Positions 8,997-17,393 of a stretch of 64,000 bases of DNA are shown piece by piece. Position 1 is the stretch's first letter. Each line of letters begins with the position of its first letter. The notes beneath the pieces are model-generated. The model made no database searches and was not told the DNA's origin. It saw nothing but the letters and a program-made list of their open reading frames with translations. A program made the translations under genes and the position numbers. This DNA comes from Chryseobacterium sp. (GTDB lineage Bacteria; Bacteroidota; Bacteroidia; Flavobacteriales; Weeksellaceae). Location: assembly GCF_008014695.1 (NCBI RefSeq), contig NZ_VOXE01000003.1:248001-312000 (forward strand). The letters run 5' to 3'.

Positions 8997-9446
8997 CTAG
9001 TGGCGGACTGCATTATCTGCAGTCCTACATTTCAACCCTAGAACGATGGTTGCTGTTAAATTGTAGGGAAATATAAAAAATACAAAACTGAAAATGGCTT
9101 TTAAAGGCCAACCGATTCCCATTTGACTTTCCCTGATTTCTTTTGCTTTTTGAAGCAGATGAGGTGGTACATGTTCAAAATATTCAAATTCATTCATTCC
9201 ATTTTCATTGTAACCCATTTTCTTGAGCAGAATATTATCTGAAAGTTCAGCAAACCAATAAACCGCAACGAAAGTAAGTATTGCCGAGATGAGTAAACAT
9301 AGAATTAAGGAAAATGATATGCTGATCAGTTTGCTGTAATTCCGATATTGAAGTTTTTTATGGATGAAGAATGGAAACAATAGTATCGCCGCGAATAAAA
9401 TTAAAGAGGTAAAGTGTATTAATATTTCTAAAATTTTAATGCTCAT
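8997..9446 (-). CDS. Small membrane protein of unknown function
   Basis: A 149-residue protein with hydrophobic segments near residues 8-28, 40-70 and 112-138, so three to four membrane passes, and a charged central loop. I recognise no family. The last residues (KCRTADNAVRH) are encoded by a perfect 8-bp inverted repeat at 9005-9025, which suggests that the original 3' end was altered. The gene is more AT-rich than its neighbours. Confidence 0.65.
   Translation of the reverse strand: MSIKILEILIHFTSLILFAAILLFPFFIHKKLQYRNYSKLISISFSLILCLLISAILTFVAVYWFAELSDNILLKKMGYNENGMNEFEYFEHVPPHLLQKAKEIRESQMGIGWPLKAIFSFVFFIFPYNLTATIVLGLKCRTADNAVRH
9005..9025. repeat. Perfect inverted repeat in the 3' end of a membrane protein gene
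   Basis: GGACTGCA and TGCAGTCC form a perfect 8-bp palindrome around a TTATC loop, inside the last codons of the minus-strand gene. There is no T tract on either side, so it is not a standard terminator. It may be a small palindromic element. Confidence 0.6.
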
Positions 9447-9467
9447 ATCATAATGATTAATTGATTT

Positions 9468-9842
9468 CTATCCTTTTAGTTCTTCATATTCTTTCAACAT
9501 TTTCTTTGTCGCCAATCCTTTCCAGCTGTGTTCCAGGACTTCCGTCAGCAACTTCTTGTCGTAGTGATGGATCCACATGCAGATATACGGGTACGCTTTA
9601 AAATGGTCGGGCAGATGAAAGATTTCCGGATGGCTGTCCAGATACCGGTCCCGTATTTCAAAGTCGAGACGTATCGGGATAAATGCGCCGCTGTCATGAA
9701 GCCGGCACATCAATTTGCCGCGGACTTTTACCGAAGGGGTTCCTTCATGAGAAACGCTCTCTTCGGTATCCGGAAAAGTCAAAGCAATATTCTTTACGGC
9801 CTCAAAATCAGCGGGGTTAAAGTTGACGGTTTTGCTTTTCAT
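9468..9842 (-). CDS. MmcQ/YjbR family protein
   Basis: A 124-residue protein of the YjbR/MmcQ family, a compact fold often annotated as DNA-binding with little functional proof. Recognisable parts are the N-terminal ALTFPDTEESVSHEGTPSVKVRGK unit, the middle IRLDFEIRDRYL, and the C-terminal ...EHSWKGLATKKMLKEYEE helix. It stands alone on the minus strand and its product is probably cytoplasmic. Confidence 0.82.
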   Translation of the reverse strand: MKSKTVNFNPADFEAVKNIALTFPDTEESVSHEGTPSVKVRGKLMCRLHDSGAFIPIRLDFEIRDRYLDSHPEIFHLPDHFKAYPYICMWIHHYDKKLLTEVLEHSWKGLATKKMLKEYEELKG

Positions 9843-10264
9843 GGTAAATCTGTTTGAACTACACCTATAATCCAGATTAAAGAAAATTTAATGAATGGAG
9901 TTGCCTTTACTTACGGTCTACGGCCGGACTACGGCCGGACTACGGCCGGACTAGGGCCGGACTAAGGCCAGACTAAGGCCAGACCAACATCAACTAAAAA
10001 GTTCCTTTTCCCGCCGAATACGCAACATCTACTGTTAAAAAACAAGCATTATTGCCTGCCAAAATATCCAGAAATGTTGCCCAGACTCAGCGGTTTAAAA
10101 CGACAGTTGGACGAAGGCGAAACGAATACGAGACGAAGCGATAACTTACTCCAAACACTGCCAAAAAGACAACTCTTTCACTTTTACAAAAATTCACCTT
10201 CAGCAATTCACTCCAGAGGAAATTCACTCCAAAAGATTCATTTGAAAGATTTCACGCGAAGCAT
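9843..10264. other. Gene-free region with two repeat tracts
   Basis: This is the only gap over 300 bases in the window. It holds an 11-bp tandem repeat (9912-9984) and a looser 14-16-bp periodic repeat (about 10192-10271) that runs into the 3' end of surE. The bases between (9985-10191) show no coding frame with family-like sequence, no tRNA, and no clear terminator. Confidence 0.7.
9912..9984. repeat. 11-bp tandem repeat (6 full copies plus a partial)
   Basis: Three identical units TACGGCCGGAC (9919-9951) are followed by TAGGGCCGGAC (9952-9962) and two TAAGGCCAGAC (9963-9984). A partial unit, TACGGTC, lies at 9912-9918. The GGCC core is kept in every full unit, while positions 3 and 8 change from left to right. 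The tract is much more GC-rich than its surroundings. Confidence 0.9.
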
Positions 10265-10271
10265 TTACTCC
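10192..10271. repeat. Degenerate 14-16-bp periodic repeat (ATTCACTCC core)
   Basis: ATTCACCTT (10192), ATTCACTCC (10206 and 10222), ATTCATTT (10236), ATTTCACG (about 10249) and ATTTACTCC (10263) recur at steps of about 13 to 16 bases. The last copy is inside the surE stop region. A related CTTACTCC lies at about 10145. This looks like a decayed tandem array. Confidence 0.5.
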
Positions 10272-11029
10272 ATTACCGCTTTCAGCTTTTCCATATACTC
10301 GTACGCCGTCAGGTCAAACTTTACCGGCACTACTGAGATATATCCTTCCGAAAGTGCAACCTCATCGGCATCTTCGCTCATGTCCATATTGTTGAAATAG
10401 CCGGAAAGCCAGAAATAGGTTTTCCCGTGCGGATTCACGCGCTCATCGAAGCTTTCTTCCCATTTCGCATCGGCCTGTTTGCACACGCGAATGCCTTTGA
10501 TTTCTTCCGCTTTCAGTTTCGGAATGTTTACGTTGAGCACAATTCCTTTCGGCATCGGATTTTCGAGGACTTTCCTGACGATTTCCTGAATGTGGGTCTT
10601 CGCCTGAGTAAAATCGGCATCCCAGCTGAAATCGAGCAGGGAGAATCCGATGGCCTGAAGCCCTTCAACACCGGCTTCCACCGCAGCACTCATCGTGCCG
10701 GAATAAATAACGTTGATGGAGGAGTTTGCACCGTGGTTGATGCCCGAAACCACAAGGTCAGGACGGCGCGTCAGGATTTTGTCGAGGGCGAATTTCACAC
10801 AGTCAACAGGCGTTCCGCTCAGCGAATAATCCTTCTGCGGACCTTCCAGGCTGATTTCTTCAAAAGTAAGGGTAGAGTTGATGGTGATCGCGTGTCCTTT
10901 CCCGCTCTGAGGCGAGTTGGGCGCCACCACCACCACTTCACCGATTTCGTTCATGAATTTTACAAGGTTCCGCACGCCCGGCGCGGTAATGCCGTCGTCG
11001 TTAGTGACTAATATCAAAGGTTTCTGCAT
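10265..11029 (-). CDS. surE: 5'/3'-nucleotidase SurE
   Basis: A 254-residue metal-dependent phosphatase of nucleoside monophosphates, linked to stationary-phase survival. The start at 11029 places the family N-terminus MQKPLILVTNDDG at residue 1, with the metal-binding Asp pair at 11-12; the ATG at 11050 adds seven foreign residues. Other family motifs are APNSPQSGKGHAIT, LSGTPVDCVKFAL and VSGINHGANSS. It is divergent from the protease gene, with 133 bases between starts. The repeat array reaches its last codons. Confidence 0.94.
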   Translation of the reverse strand: MQKPLILVTNDDGITAPGVRNLVKFMNEIGEVVVVAPNSPQSGKGHAITINSTLTFEEISLEGPQKDYSLSGTPVDCVKFALDKILTRRPDLVVSGINHGANSSINVIYSGTMSAAVEAGVEGLQAIGFSLLDFSWDADFTQAKTHIQEIVRKVLENPMPKGIVLNVNIPKLKAEEIKGIRVCKQADAKWEESFDERVNPHGKTYFWLSGYFNNMDMSEDADEVALSEGYISVVPVKFDLTAYEYMEKLKAVME

Positions 11030-11162
11030 TAATTTCTGGGTTTTAAACAAAAATAAGTAAAAAAAGAGGGTAAAATATAAATAAGGTATTAATTTTGATG
11101 CTTCAGAATTCCGTGTAACAAAAACAAGGAATTGTTTACTTATTTATCCTATACCATAATAT

Positions 11163-13283
11163 ATGTTCAAGAAACTTAAAATCAATACTTTACTTTTATT
11201 CGTTCCCCTCACATTTCTGATGTTCTGTTTCAACTCACCGAAAGACGATGATGAAAAAATGTCGACGATTATGATGAGTGTGCAGAAGACGCTTTCTTAC
11301 CTGCATTACAGCCCGAAACCCATCAACGATGCCTATTCGCAGGATGTGTATGCAAAATATTTCGAGATGACGGATCCGGCAAAACGCTATTTCCTGCAGT
11401 CGGATATGGATGAATTCAGCAAGCACAAAACGAAACTCGACGATTACCTTACGCGTGGTGATCTTGTTTTCTATAAACTGACCATTGACCGTCTGTATCA
11501 AAGAGTTGATGAGATCGATAAGATGACCCAAGACATCCTCGCAAAACCGATTAACCTGAACGAAGACGAAACCCTGATCCTGGAACCCAAGATCAAGAAA
11601 AATCCTGTAAACTCTAAGGAACAGTACAACGAGTGGAAGAAATACATCAAATACAACATCCTTCAGGAAATCGAAACCCTCAATTCCAAGGAAGAATCCC
11701 AAAAGAAGAAAAAGGATTCTGTCATCAAATACAAACTGCAGGATACGATTAAGCTGAACATAAAAACTCAGGATGAGAAAATCAAATTCGCAACTGATGA
11801 GGTGCGAGATCTGCTTACAGATTCTTTCAGAAGATCGAAAAAGGTGAAGAAAATGGACTGGTTTACACGCTATATGAATGCTTATACCGAAGTTTTTGAT
11901 CCGCATACGAATTATTACTCCCCGAAAGACAAAGAAGATTTCGACACCAATTTCACCGGAAAAGTCATCGGAATCGGCGCGATCATTCAGGAGAAGAAAG
12001 GTTTTCTTCAATTGGGTCAGCTCACGATTGGAGCACCTGCCTGGAAATCGAAACAGCTTTCCGAAGGCGATAAGATCCTGAAAGTAAAATCAAAACCCAG
12101 CGAAGAGCCTGTGAATGTGGTGGGCATGCTTTCCGATGAAGCGGTAAGACTCATCCGCGGCGAAAAAGGAGTTCCTGTAACCCTGACAGTTGAGAAAAAA
12201 GACAAAACGATTAAGGACGTGACAATGATCCGCGAAGAGGTGGTGATTGAAGATACATTTGCACGAAGTATTATTGTAAACGCTTCAGACGGTAAAAAAT
12301 ACGGATTCATCAGCCTTCCGGGGTTCAATGCTGATTTCGAAGATGCAAAAGGAAGAAATGCTTCGGATGATATTAAAAACGAGCTTATCAAGCTTAAAGA
12401 ACAGAAAGTTCAGGGTGTAATCCTGGATTTGCGGAACAACGGCGGCGGAAGTTTAACCGAAGTGGGCGATATTATGGGATTGTTCATGAATGCCGGTCCT
12501 TACGTTCAGGTAAAAGACGGCAACGGAAAGATACAGACCCTGAAAAACAAGACAAATGCACCGCTTTGGACAGGACCACTCGTAATTATGCAGAATGAAC
12601 TTTCGGCATCAGCCTCCGAGATTCTTGCGGGCGCGATGCAGGATTACGGTAGAGCTTTGGTCATCGGTTCCCCACAGTCTTTCGGAAAAGGAACAGTGCA
12701 GACTTTTGTAGACCTGAACAGATTCCTGAACACGAATGATGATTTCGGTTCGCTGAAACTCACCATACAGAAATTCTACCGAATCACCGGAGAATCTACC
12801 CAGCGAAAAGGGATTGTATCTGATATACAGACCAACGATTACTTTACCTATGCTGAAATAGGAGAGCGGTACGATGATTATGCACTGGCCTGGGATAAGA
12901 TTCCAGCATACAGTTTTACAAAAGGAAATTACTTTAACGCAGCAGCCCTCGAAAAATCGAGCGCAGCAAGAATGGCGAAAAACAAATATTATCAGCTTCT
13001 GCTCGAATCTGCAAAATGGAAAGAAAATCTGGATAAAGAGGAAACCATTCCACTCAACATTACCAAATTTAATGACCTTATGACGCAGAGAAAGGCTCAG
13101 ATAGAAAAGTTCAAATCTCTGGATAAGTTCGAAAACGGACTCAAGTTTGCCCTTTACCAAAGCGAAATCGACCGTGAAAAGAGCGACGAGGTCTTTAAAA
13201 AGAAATCCGAAAACTGGGTGAAGAATCTAACGAGAGACCTTTACCTTCAGGAAGCCGTGAACATTGTTTCTGAAATGAAATAA
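11163..13283 (+). CDS. prc: Carboxy-terminal processing protease (tail-specific protease, S41 family)
   Basis: A 706-residue exported serine protease that degrades or trims proteins from the C-terminus in the cell envelope. It has an N-terminal signal sequence or anchor (about 8-22), an N-terminal helical domain, a PDZ domain (about 240-340) and an S41 catalytic domain. The SASASE nucleophile region is at 481-486 and the general-base Lys is at 509 in SFGKGTVQ. The ILDLRNNGGGSL motif lies between them. The C-terminal helical extension matches the longer Prc/Tsp type rather than short CtpA. It ends at a terminator shared with sodC. Confidence 0.93.
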   Translation: MFKKLKINTLLLFVPLTFLMFCFNSPKDDDEKMSTIMMSVQKTLSYLHYSPKPINDAYSQDVYAKYFEMTDPAKRYFLQSDMDEFSKHKTKLDDYLTRGDLVFYKLTIDRLYQRVDEIDKMTQDILAKPINLNEDETLILEPKIKKNPVNSKEQYNEWKKYIKYNILQEIETLNSKEESQKKKKDSVIKYKLQDTIKLNIKTQDEKIKFATDEVRDLLTDSFRRSKKVKKMDWFTRYMNAYTEVFDPHTNYYSPKDKEDFDTNFTGKVIGIGAIIQEKKGFLQLGQLTIGAPAWKSKQLSEGDKILKVKSKPSEEPVNVVGMLSDEAVRLIRGEKGVPVTLTVEKKDKTIKDVTMIREEVVIEDTFARSIIVNASDGKKYGFISLPGFNADFEDAKGRNASDDIKNELIKLKEQKVQGVILDLRNNGGGSLTEVGDIMGLFMNAGPYVQVKDGNGKIQTLKNKTNAPLWTGPLVIMQNELSASASEILAGAMQDYGRALVIGSPQSFGKGTVQTFVDLNRFLNTNDDFGSLKLTIQKFYRITGESTQRKGIVSDIQTNDYFTYAEIGERYDDYALAWDKIPAYSFTKGNYFNAAALEKSSAARMAKNKYYQLLLESAKWKENLDKEETIPLNITKFNDLMTQRKAQIEKFKSLDKFENGLKFALYQSEIDREKSDEVFKKKSENWVKNLTRDLYLQEAVNIVSEMK

Positions 13284-13304
13284 TTTACCCAACATATTAA
13301 ATTA

Positions 13305-13333
13305 AAAAAGCCCTTCGACTGAAGGGCTTTTTG
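13305..13333. terminator. Bidirectional terminator between prc and sodC
   Basis: AAAAAGCCCTTC and GAAGGGCTTTTT pair around a GACT loop. A-rich and T-rich flanks allow it to end transcription from both convergent genes. Confidence 0.85.
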
Positions 13334-13350
13334 CATGCGTAAAATGAATA

Positions 13351-13854
13351 TTATTTGATCTCTACACAGCCAACTCTTCCGCCCGCATTACCGGTTGGCT
13401 GGGTCATAAAGTCGTCTTTGCCTGCGTGAATGACAATGGCTTTATTCATGATGTTTTTAGATTCATCCGCACAGTTAAGGCACCATTTGTCGGTTTTGAA
13501 TACCAGTCGTGCAGTACCTTCCTTATTCGCCGTCAGGTTTCCGATGTCTCCCATATGGAAATGTTCAGCGCCCCATTTTCCGTGATCGTTCTTGGAGGGG
13601 TTCCAGTGTCCGCCTGCAGAGCTCGCATCAGCAGCAGAGCAGTCGCCTTTTTCATGGATATGAACTGCATGAATTCCGGGAGTGAGTTTATACACATTCA
13701 GGTCCATTTCTACATTTTTCCCGGTTTGGGAAAACTTCGCTGTGCCCTGAGTATCGGTGCCGCTTTTTGAGTTGATGGTGTAGGTCTTGGTGGTAGAGCA
13801 GGAAACCGCAAATGCAGCGCCGCAAACCAGTAAAGAAATTTTGGTAATTTTCAT
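13351..13854 (-). CDS. sodC: Superoxide dismutase [Cu-Zn], lipoprotein
   Basis: A 167-residue envelope enzyme that dismutates superoxide. A lipobox-like AVSC (Cys19) indicates a lipoprotein. Metal ligands are visible: HVHIH-type His65 and His67 in AVHIHEKGDC, His83 in GGHWNP, His91, His98 and His100 in the following loop, and His143 in VIHAGKDD. Cys72 and Cys163 (GGRVGC) fit the structural disulfide. It stands alone, converging on prc. Confidence 0.93.
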   Translation of the reverse strand: MKITKISLLVCGAAFAVSCSTTKTYTINSKSGTDTQGTAKFSQTGKNVEMDLNVYKLTPGIHAVHIHEKGDCSAADASSAGGHWNPSKNDHGKWGAEHFHMGDIGNLTANKEGTARLVFKTDKWCLNCADESKNIMNKAIVIHAGKDDFMTQPTGNAGGRVGCVEIK

Positions 13855-13982
13855 ATCGGTTGTTTTAGTATTAAAATGATCCCATAAAGTTAAGGAAAAT
13901 ATATTTTAGGGTCTGGGAACCGTTCAGAGAGCATTTTAAACCCTTCAGAACAAATTATTTTTAACAGATGCTGTTTTGTAAA

Positions 13983-13990
13983 TATCTTTG
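13983..13990 (+). promoter_or_regulatory. Probable -7 element upstream of the TonB-dependent receptor
   Basis: TATCTTTG matches the Bacteroidota TAnnTTTG -7 consensus, 17 bases before the ATG. No good TTTG -33 element is visible at the usual spacing. Confidence 0.5.
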
Positions 13991-14007
13991 AGCCATAAAA
14001 CGCAACA

Positions 14008-16206
14008 ATGAAAACCAAATTTAAAATTCTTCTTCCGGTATTCCTGTTTCTGCATCTTTTTTCAAGTGCGCAGGTGACGATTTCCGGAAATGTAAGCTTT
14101 AAAAACAAAGGGGTGAAGGACATTTCCGTTACCCTTAAGGACACGTATGACGGTGCAACGACCGATGAAAAAGGGGATTACACCTTTGAAACAACAGAAA
14201 AAGGAGGTCATACTTTAGTGTTCACGAATCCTAAATTCCAGTCTGTAGAGAAAACGGTACTACTTGAAAACAGCCCGCTGACGGTAAATGCGGATCTTAA
14301 GGAAGAGATTTCTGAGATTGATGCCATTGTGATTTCTGCCGGCTCCATCGAAGCCAGCGATAAGAAAAGAGCGACAGCGCTGCTCACTCCAATCGATATT
14401 TATACCACCGCGGGAGCCGACGGACAGATTTCCTCCGCATTGAATTATCTTCCAGGTGTGCAGAAAGTGGGCGAAAACGAAGGGCTGTTCGTGCGCGGCG
14501 GAACGGGTGCTGAAACCAAGATCTTTATGGATGGGAGCCTCATCAACAATTATTTTACAAGTTCAGTTCCAGGAATTCCGGGAAGAGACCGCTTCAACAC
14601 CTCGCTTTTCAAAGGAAATATCTTTTCCAGCGGTGGTTATTCGGCACTTTACGGTCAGGCGCTTTCCGGAGTGCTGCTTCTCGAGAGTGTGGATCTACCC
14701 GATACGAGTTCCTATGATTTCGGCATTTCCCCGATTTTCGTAAGCGGTTCCATGCAGAGACTGAGCGAAGACAAAACGTTTTCTTACGGCGCAAGTCTGT
14801 CTTACTTCAATCTTGAACTGATGCAGAAACTCTTCAATTACAACACCGATTTTTCGCAACCGCCGCACGGTTTCGGGGGCGATGCCAATTTCAGGATAAA
14901 AACCAGATCCGGCGGAATGTTGAAATACTACGGCAGTTTCGATACGAATAAAATGGCTGTGAATTCACCAAGTCTGGAACCGGAGTATGATGAAAGCAAG
15001 GTGAAACTGAATTCTTCGAACACCTATCATAATCTTTCGTACAAACAGAAATTCGGGAAATACCTGCTGAATGCGGCAACTTCTTACTCGTTTAATGATG
15101 CGGATCTGAAGTTCTCCACGATCTCAAATGGAACGGAAACTCCCCAGAATGATTTCAGTTCAAAGGGAAACTATCTCAATTTCAAAACGGTTCTCGACCG
15201 AAAAATCGGCAAAATCAGTACGGTTAGAGGAGGAGTGGAATTCAACAATGCTCATGAAACGAATAATTTCGGAAAGGATTTCAACGATCTGATTTCTGCT
15301 GTTTTTGCAGAGACCGATCTGGGGTTCAGCAACAGTTTTTCTGCCAAAATCGGAATGAGGGCAGAGAATTCATCATGGCTGAATAAAACCAATCTCGCGC
15401 CAAGGCTGGCTTTGGCGTACCGACTCTCAAAAAACTGGACGACTTCTCTAGCCTACGGAATTTTCTATCAGAATCCTGAAAATAAATACCTGAATGCAGA
15501 TGCGCCCCTCACTTTTCAGAAGGCGGAACACTATATCCTGCAGGTTCAGCGGTCTTCAGAAGGCAGAAGCTTCCGCCTCGAAGGTTTTTATAAAAATTAT
15601 GACCGCCTGATCAAGACTTTCGGAGATCAATATGTACAGACGGCCGTCAGCAATAGCGGAAACGGATTCGCAAAAGGCGTTGAGGTATTCTGGAGGGATA
15701 AAAAATCCCTGAAGGATATCGATTACTGGATTTCCTACTCGTTTCTGGATTCCAAGCGGGATTTTATGAATTACCCTGTAAGTCTGGTTCCGGGTTTTGC
15801 TGCACAGCATACTTTGTCGGCTGTGGCTAAAAAATTTGTCGTTAAGTGGAAAACAGGATTTAATATGTCCTACACCTATGCCTCCGGACGGCCATATTAT
15901 GACATTATTTCAGCAAACGGTGCCAATATAATCCGACACGAAGGAAGACTGAAAGATTACAACGGGCTTAATTTCAGCGTGAACTATCTCCCGAATTTAG
16001 GAAAAAAGGATTCGAAAGCCTTCACGGTGCTGGTTCTGAGCGTTTCCAATATTTTGGGAAACAAAAACGTTTTCGGATATAATTTTTCACAGGACGGGAA
16101 CCGAAGTGCAGCAGTGGTGCCACCCGTGAACACTTTTGTTTTCGTCGGAGCCTTCATCAGTTTTGGTGTCGACAAAACGAATGATGCCATCAACAACAAC
16201 CTTTAG
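14008..16206 (+). CDS. TonB-dependent outer-membrane receptor
   Basis: A 732-residue receptor. After a signal peptide (MKTKFKILLPVFLFLHLFSSAQ) comes a carboxypeptidase-like beta-sandwich (about 22-105, with the typical DEKGDYTF), then a plug domain containing LNYLPGVQKVGENEGLFVRGGTG-type sequence and a GYSALYGQALSG motif, then an antiparallel barrel to the C-terminus. No SusD-like partner follows, so it is probably not a polysaccharide-utilisation receptor. The two small exported proteins downstream are possible accessories. It should be energised by a TonB complex such as the one at 29412-31370. Substrate unknown. Confidence 0.9.
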   Translation: MKTKFKILLPVFLFLHLFSSAQVTISGNVSFKNKGVKDISVTLKDTYDGATTDEKGDYTFETTEKGGHTLVFTNPKFQSVEKTVLLENSPLTVNADLKEEISEIDAIVISAGSIEASDKKRATALLTPIDIYTTAGADGQISSALNYLPGVQKVGENEGLFVRGGTGAETKIFMDGSLINNYFTSSVPGIPGRDRFNTSLFKGNIFSSGGYSALYGQALSGVLLLESVDLPDTSSYDFGISPIFVSGSMQRLSEDKTFSYGASLSYFNLELMQKLFNYNTDFSQPPHGFGGDANFRIKTRSGGMLKYYGSFDTNKMAVNSPSLEPEYDESKVKLNSSNTYHNLSYKQKFGKYLLNAATSYSFNDADLKFSTISNGTETPQNDFSSKGNYLNFKTVLDRKIGKISTVRGGVEFNNAHETNNFGKDFNDLISAVFAETDLGFSNSFSAKIGMRAENSSWLNKTNLAPRLALAYRLSKNWTTSLAYGIFYQNPENKYLNADAPLTFQKAEHYILQVQRSSEGRSFRLEGFYKNYDRLIKTFGDQYVQTAVSNSGNGFAKGVEVFWRDKKSLKDIDYWISYSFLDSKRDFMNYPVSLVPGFAAQHTLSAVAKKFVVKWKTGFNMSYTYASGRPYYDIISANGANIIRHEGRLKDYNGLNFSVNYLPNLGKKDSKAFTVLVLSVSNILGNKNVFGYNFSQDGNRSAAVVPPVNTFVFVGAFISFGVDKTNDAINNNL

Positions 16207-16270
16207 AACGGTTCAGTTACCGAAATACGCCTTTCGAAAGAAAATATTAAAGAACAAAACAAAATTCAAA

Positions 16271-16278
16271 TATCTTTG
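16271..16278 (+). promoter_or_regulatory. Probable -7 element upstream of a secreted repeat protein
   Basis: TATCTTTG lies 28 bases before the ATG at 16307 and fits the TAnnTTTG consensus. A -33 element is not evident. Confidence 0.45.
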
Positions 16279-16306
16279 AACTCATAAAACATTAAAAATT
16301 CATACA

Positions 16307-16948
16307 ATGAAAAATTTATTATTAGCGCTTATGGTCTTCTGCGGTTATACTGCTTTTGCACAGACCAATTACGAAAAAGTAATGGCCGAAAAAATTGCTA
16401 AGATAGAACAGTGCAAAACCCCGGAAGATTTTACGGCCCTGGCCAATGATTTCTTAAGAATCGGAGAGAAAGAGACGACACAATGGCTTCCTTATTACTA
16501 TGCTGCTTTCTCTCATATCCAAAAAGGAAGAACGATGATGCGGGACGGCAAAGTTTCGGAACTGGATCCTATTGCAGAAGAGGCTCAGAGAGCACTGGAT
16601 AAAGCGGAGGCTTTAAGTAAAGAAAATGCGGAAATCCTTATTCTGCAGAAAATGATACACAGTTTAAAAATGATGGTGAATCCACAGGAGCGGTTTATGA
16701 GCGAGGGAATGATGGCGTCGGAAATGTTGAGTAAGGCGGAAAAAGTGGATCCCGAAAACCCGAGAATTACCCTGCTGAAAGCGGAGGATATTTATTTCAC
16801 CCCTCAACAGTTTGGTGGAAGCAAAGAAAAAGGACTTGAGTTTTTTCAGAAATCATTGGAACAGTTTAAAAACTATAAGACCAAATCGGCAATTGATCCG
16901 AACTGGGGGCAGGGCGAGGCAGAATATTTCTTGGCGAATAAGCCTTAG
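16307..16948 (+). CDS. Secreted helical protein, probably TPR-like
   Basis: A 213-residue protein with a signal peptide (MKNLLLALMVFCGYTAFAQ, cleaved near 19) and an all-helical mature part. Patterns such as AQRALDKAEALSKENAEIL and MLSKAEKVDPENPRITLLKAE resemble tetratricopeptide units, so it may bind proteins in the periplasm. It follows the receptor gene by 100 bases and has its own -7 element. I cannot name a function. Confidence 0.75.
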   Translation: MKNLLLALMVFCGYTAFAQTNYEKVMAEKIAKIEQCKTPEDFTALANDFLRIGEKETTQWLPYYYAAFSHIQKGRTMMRDGKVSELDPIAEEAQRALDKAEALSKENAEILILQKMIHSLKMMVNPQERFMSEGMMASEMLSKAEKVDPENPRITLLKAEDIYFTPQQFGGSKEKGLEFFQKSLEQFKNYKTKSAIDPNWGQGEAEYFLANKP

Positions 16949-17006
16949 GTATATATTAAAAAATTAAGGTGCACTAAAGCTCATCATCCCATATAATTTA
17001 CTAAAA

Positions 17007-17390
17007 ATGATGAAAAAAGTAATATTCCTATTCGGCGTTCTGTTTTTCAGTATTTGTGTTGGCCAGGAAACTTTTAAACCTGAAATTTCGGTAAAGTCTC
17101 AACAAGCTGAGTTTAGAAATGGCGGTACTGAGAATTTCAGAAAGTTGATTGCTGAGAATTTCAGAATTAGGAAGGTGCAGGGCAGTGGAAAATTATCGTG
17201 CAACATCACGTTTGTTGTGGAAAGAGCTGGGACTCTTTCTCAAATACAAGCGTCGGGAACAAGCGATAGTTTCAATAAGGAGGCGATAAGAGCAGTTCAG
17301 AAAATTAAAGAAAAATGGATACCTGCAATGTTTAATAATGAAAAAGTAAGAACCAGATACCGGATACCGCTGAATTTAGATTTTGGATAA
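17007..17390 (+). CDS. Exported protein with a TonB C-terminal-like domain
   Basis: A 127-residue protein; a second ATG at 17010 would remove one Met. The N-terminus (MMKKVIFLFGVLFFSICVGQ) reads as a signal peptide with a cleavage site near the Gln rather than a permanent anchor. The rest (about 45-127) resembles the TonB C-terminal domain: a CNITFVVERAGTLSQIQASG strand pair, an A-I-R-A-V helix, W-x-P-A and a final RYRIPLNLDF strand. It lacks the Pro-rich spacer of true TonB, so the domain would be free in the periplasm. It follows a TonB-dependent receptor cluster. Confidence 0.7.
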   Translation: MMKKVIFLFGVLFFSICVGQETFKPEISVKSQQAEFRNGGTENFRKLIAENFRIRKVQGSGKLSCNITFVVERAGTLSQIQASGTSDSFNKEAIRAVQKIKEKWIPAMFNNEKVRTRYRIPLNLDFG

Positions 17391-17393
17391 AAT

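Noticed and set aside
9912-9984. Tandem repeat considered as a CRISPR array
   Set aside because: The units are only 11 bp with no spacers, and no cas gene is in the window.
10074-10400. Possible gene in the repeat gap before surE
   Set aside because: The translation is low in structure, crosses the repeats and overlaps the surE C-terminus in antisense.
10427-11011. Open plus-strand frame of 194 codons
   Set aside because: Antisense to surE, with no recognisable motif; a shadow of the real gene.
11235-12011. Open minus-strand frame of 258 codons
   Set aside because: Antisense to the tail-specific protease. The low-complexity Phe/Ile-rich translation reflects the protease codons.
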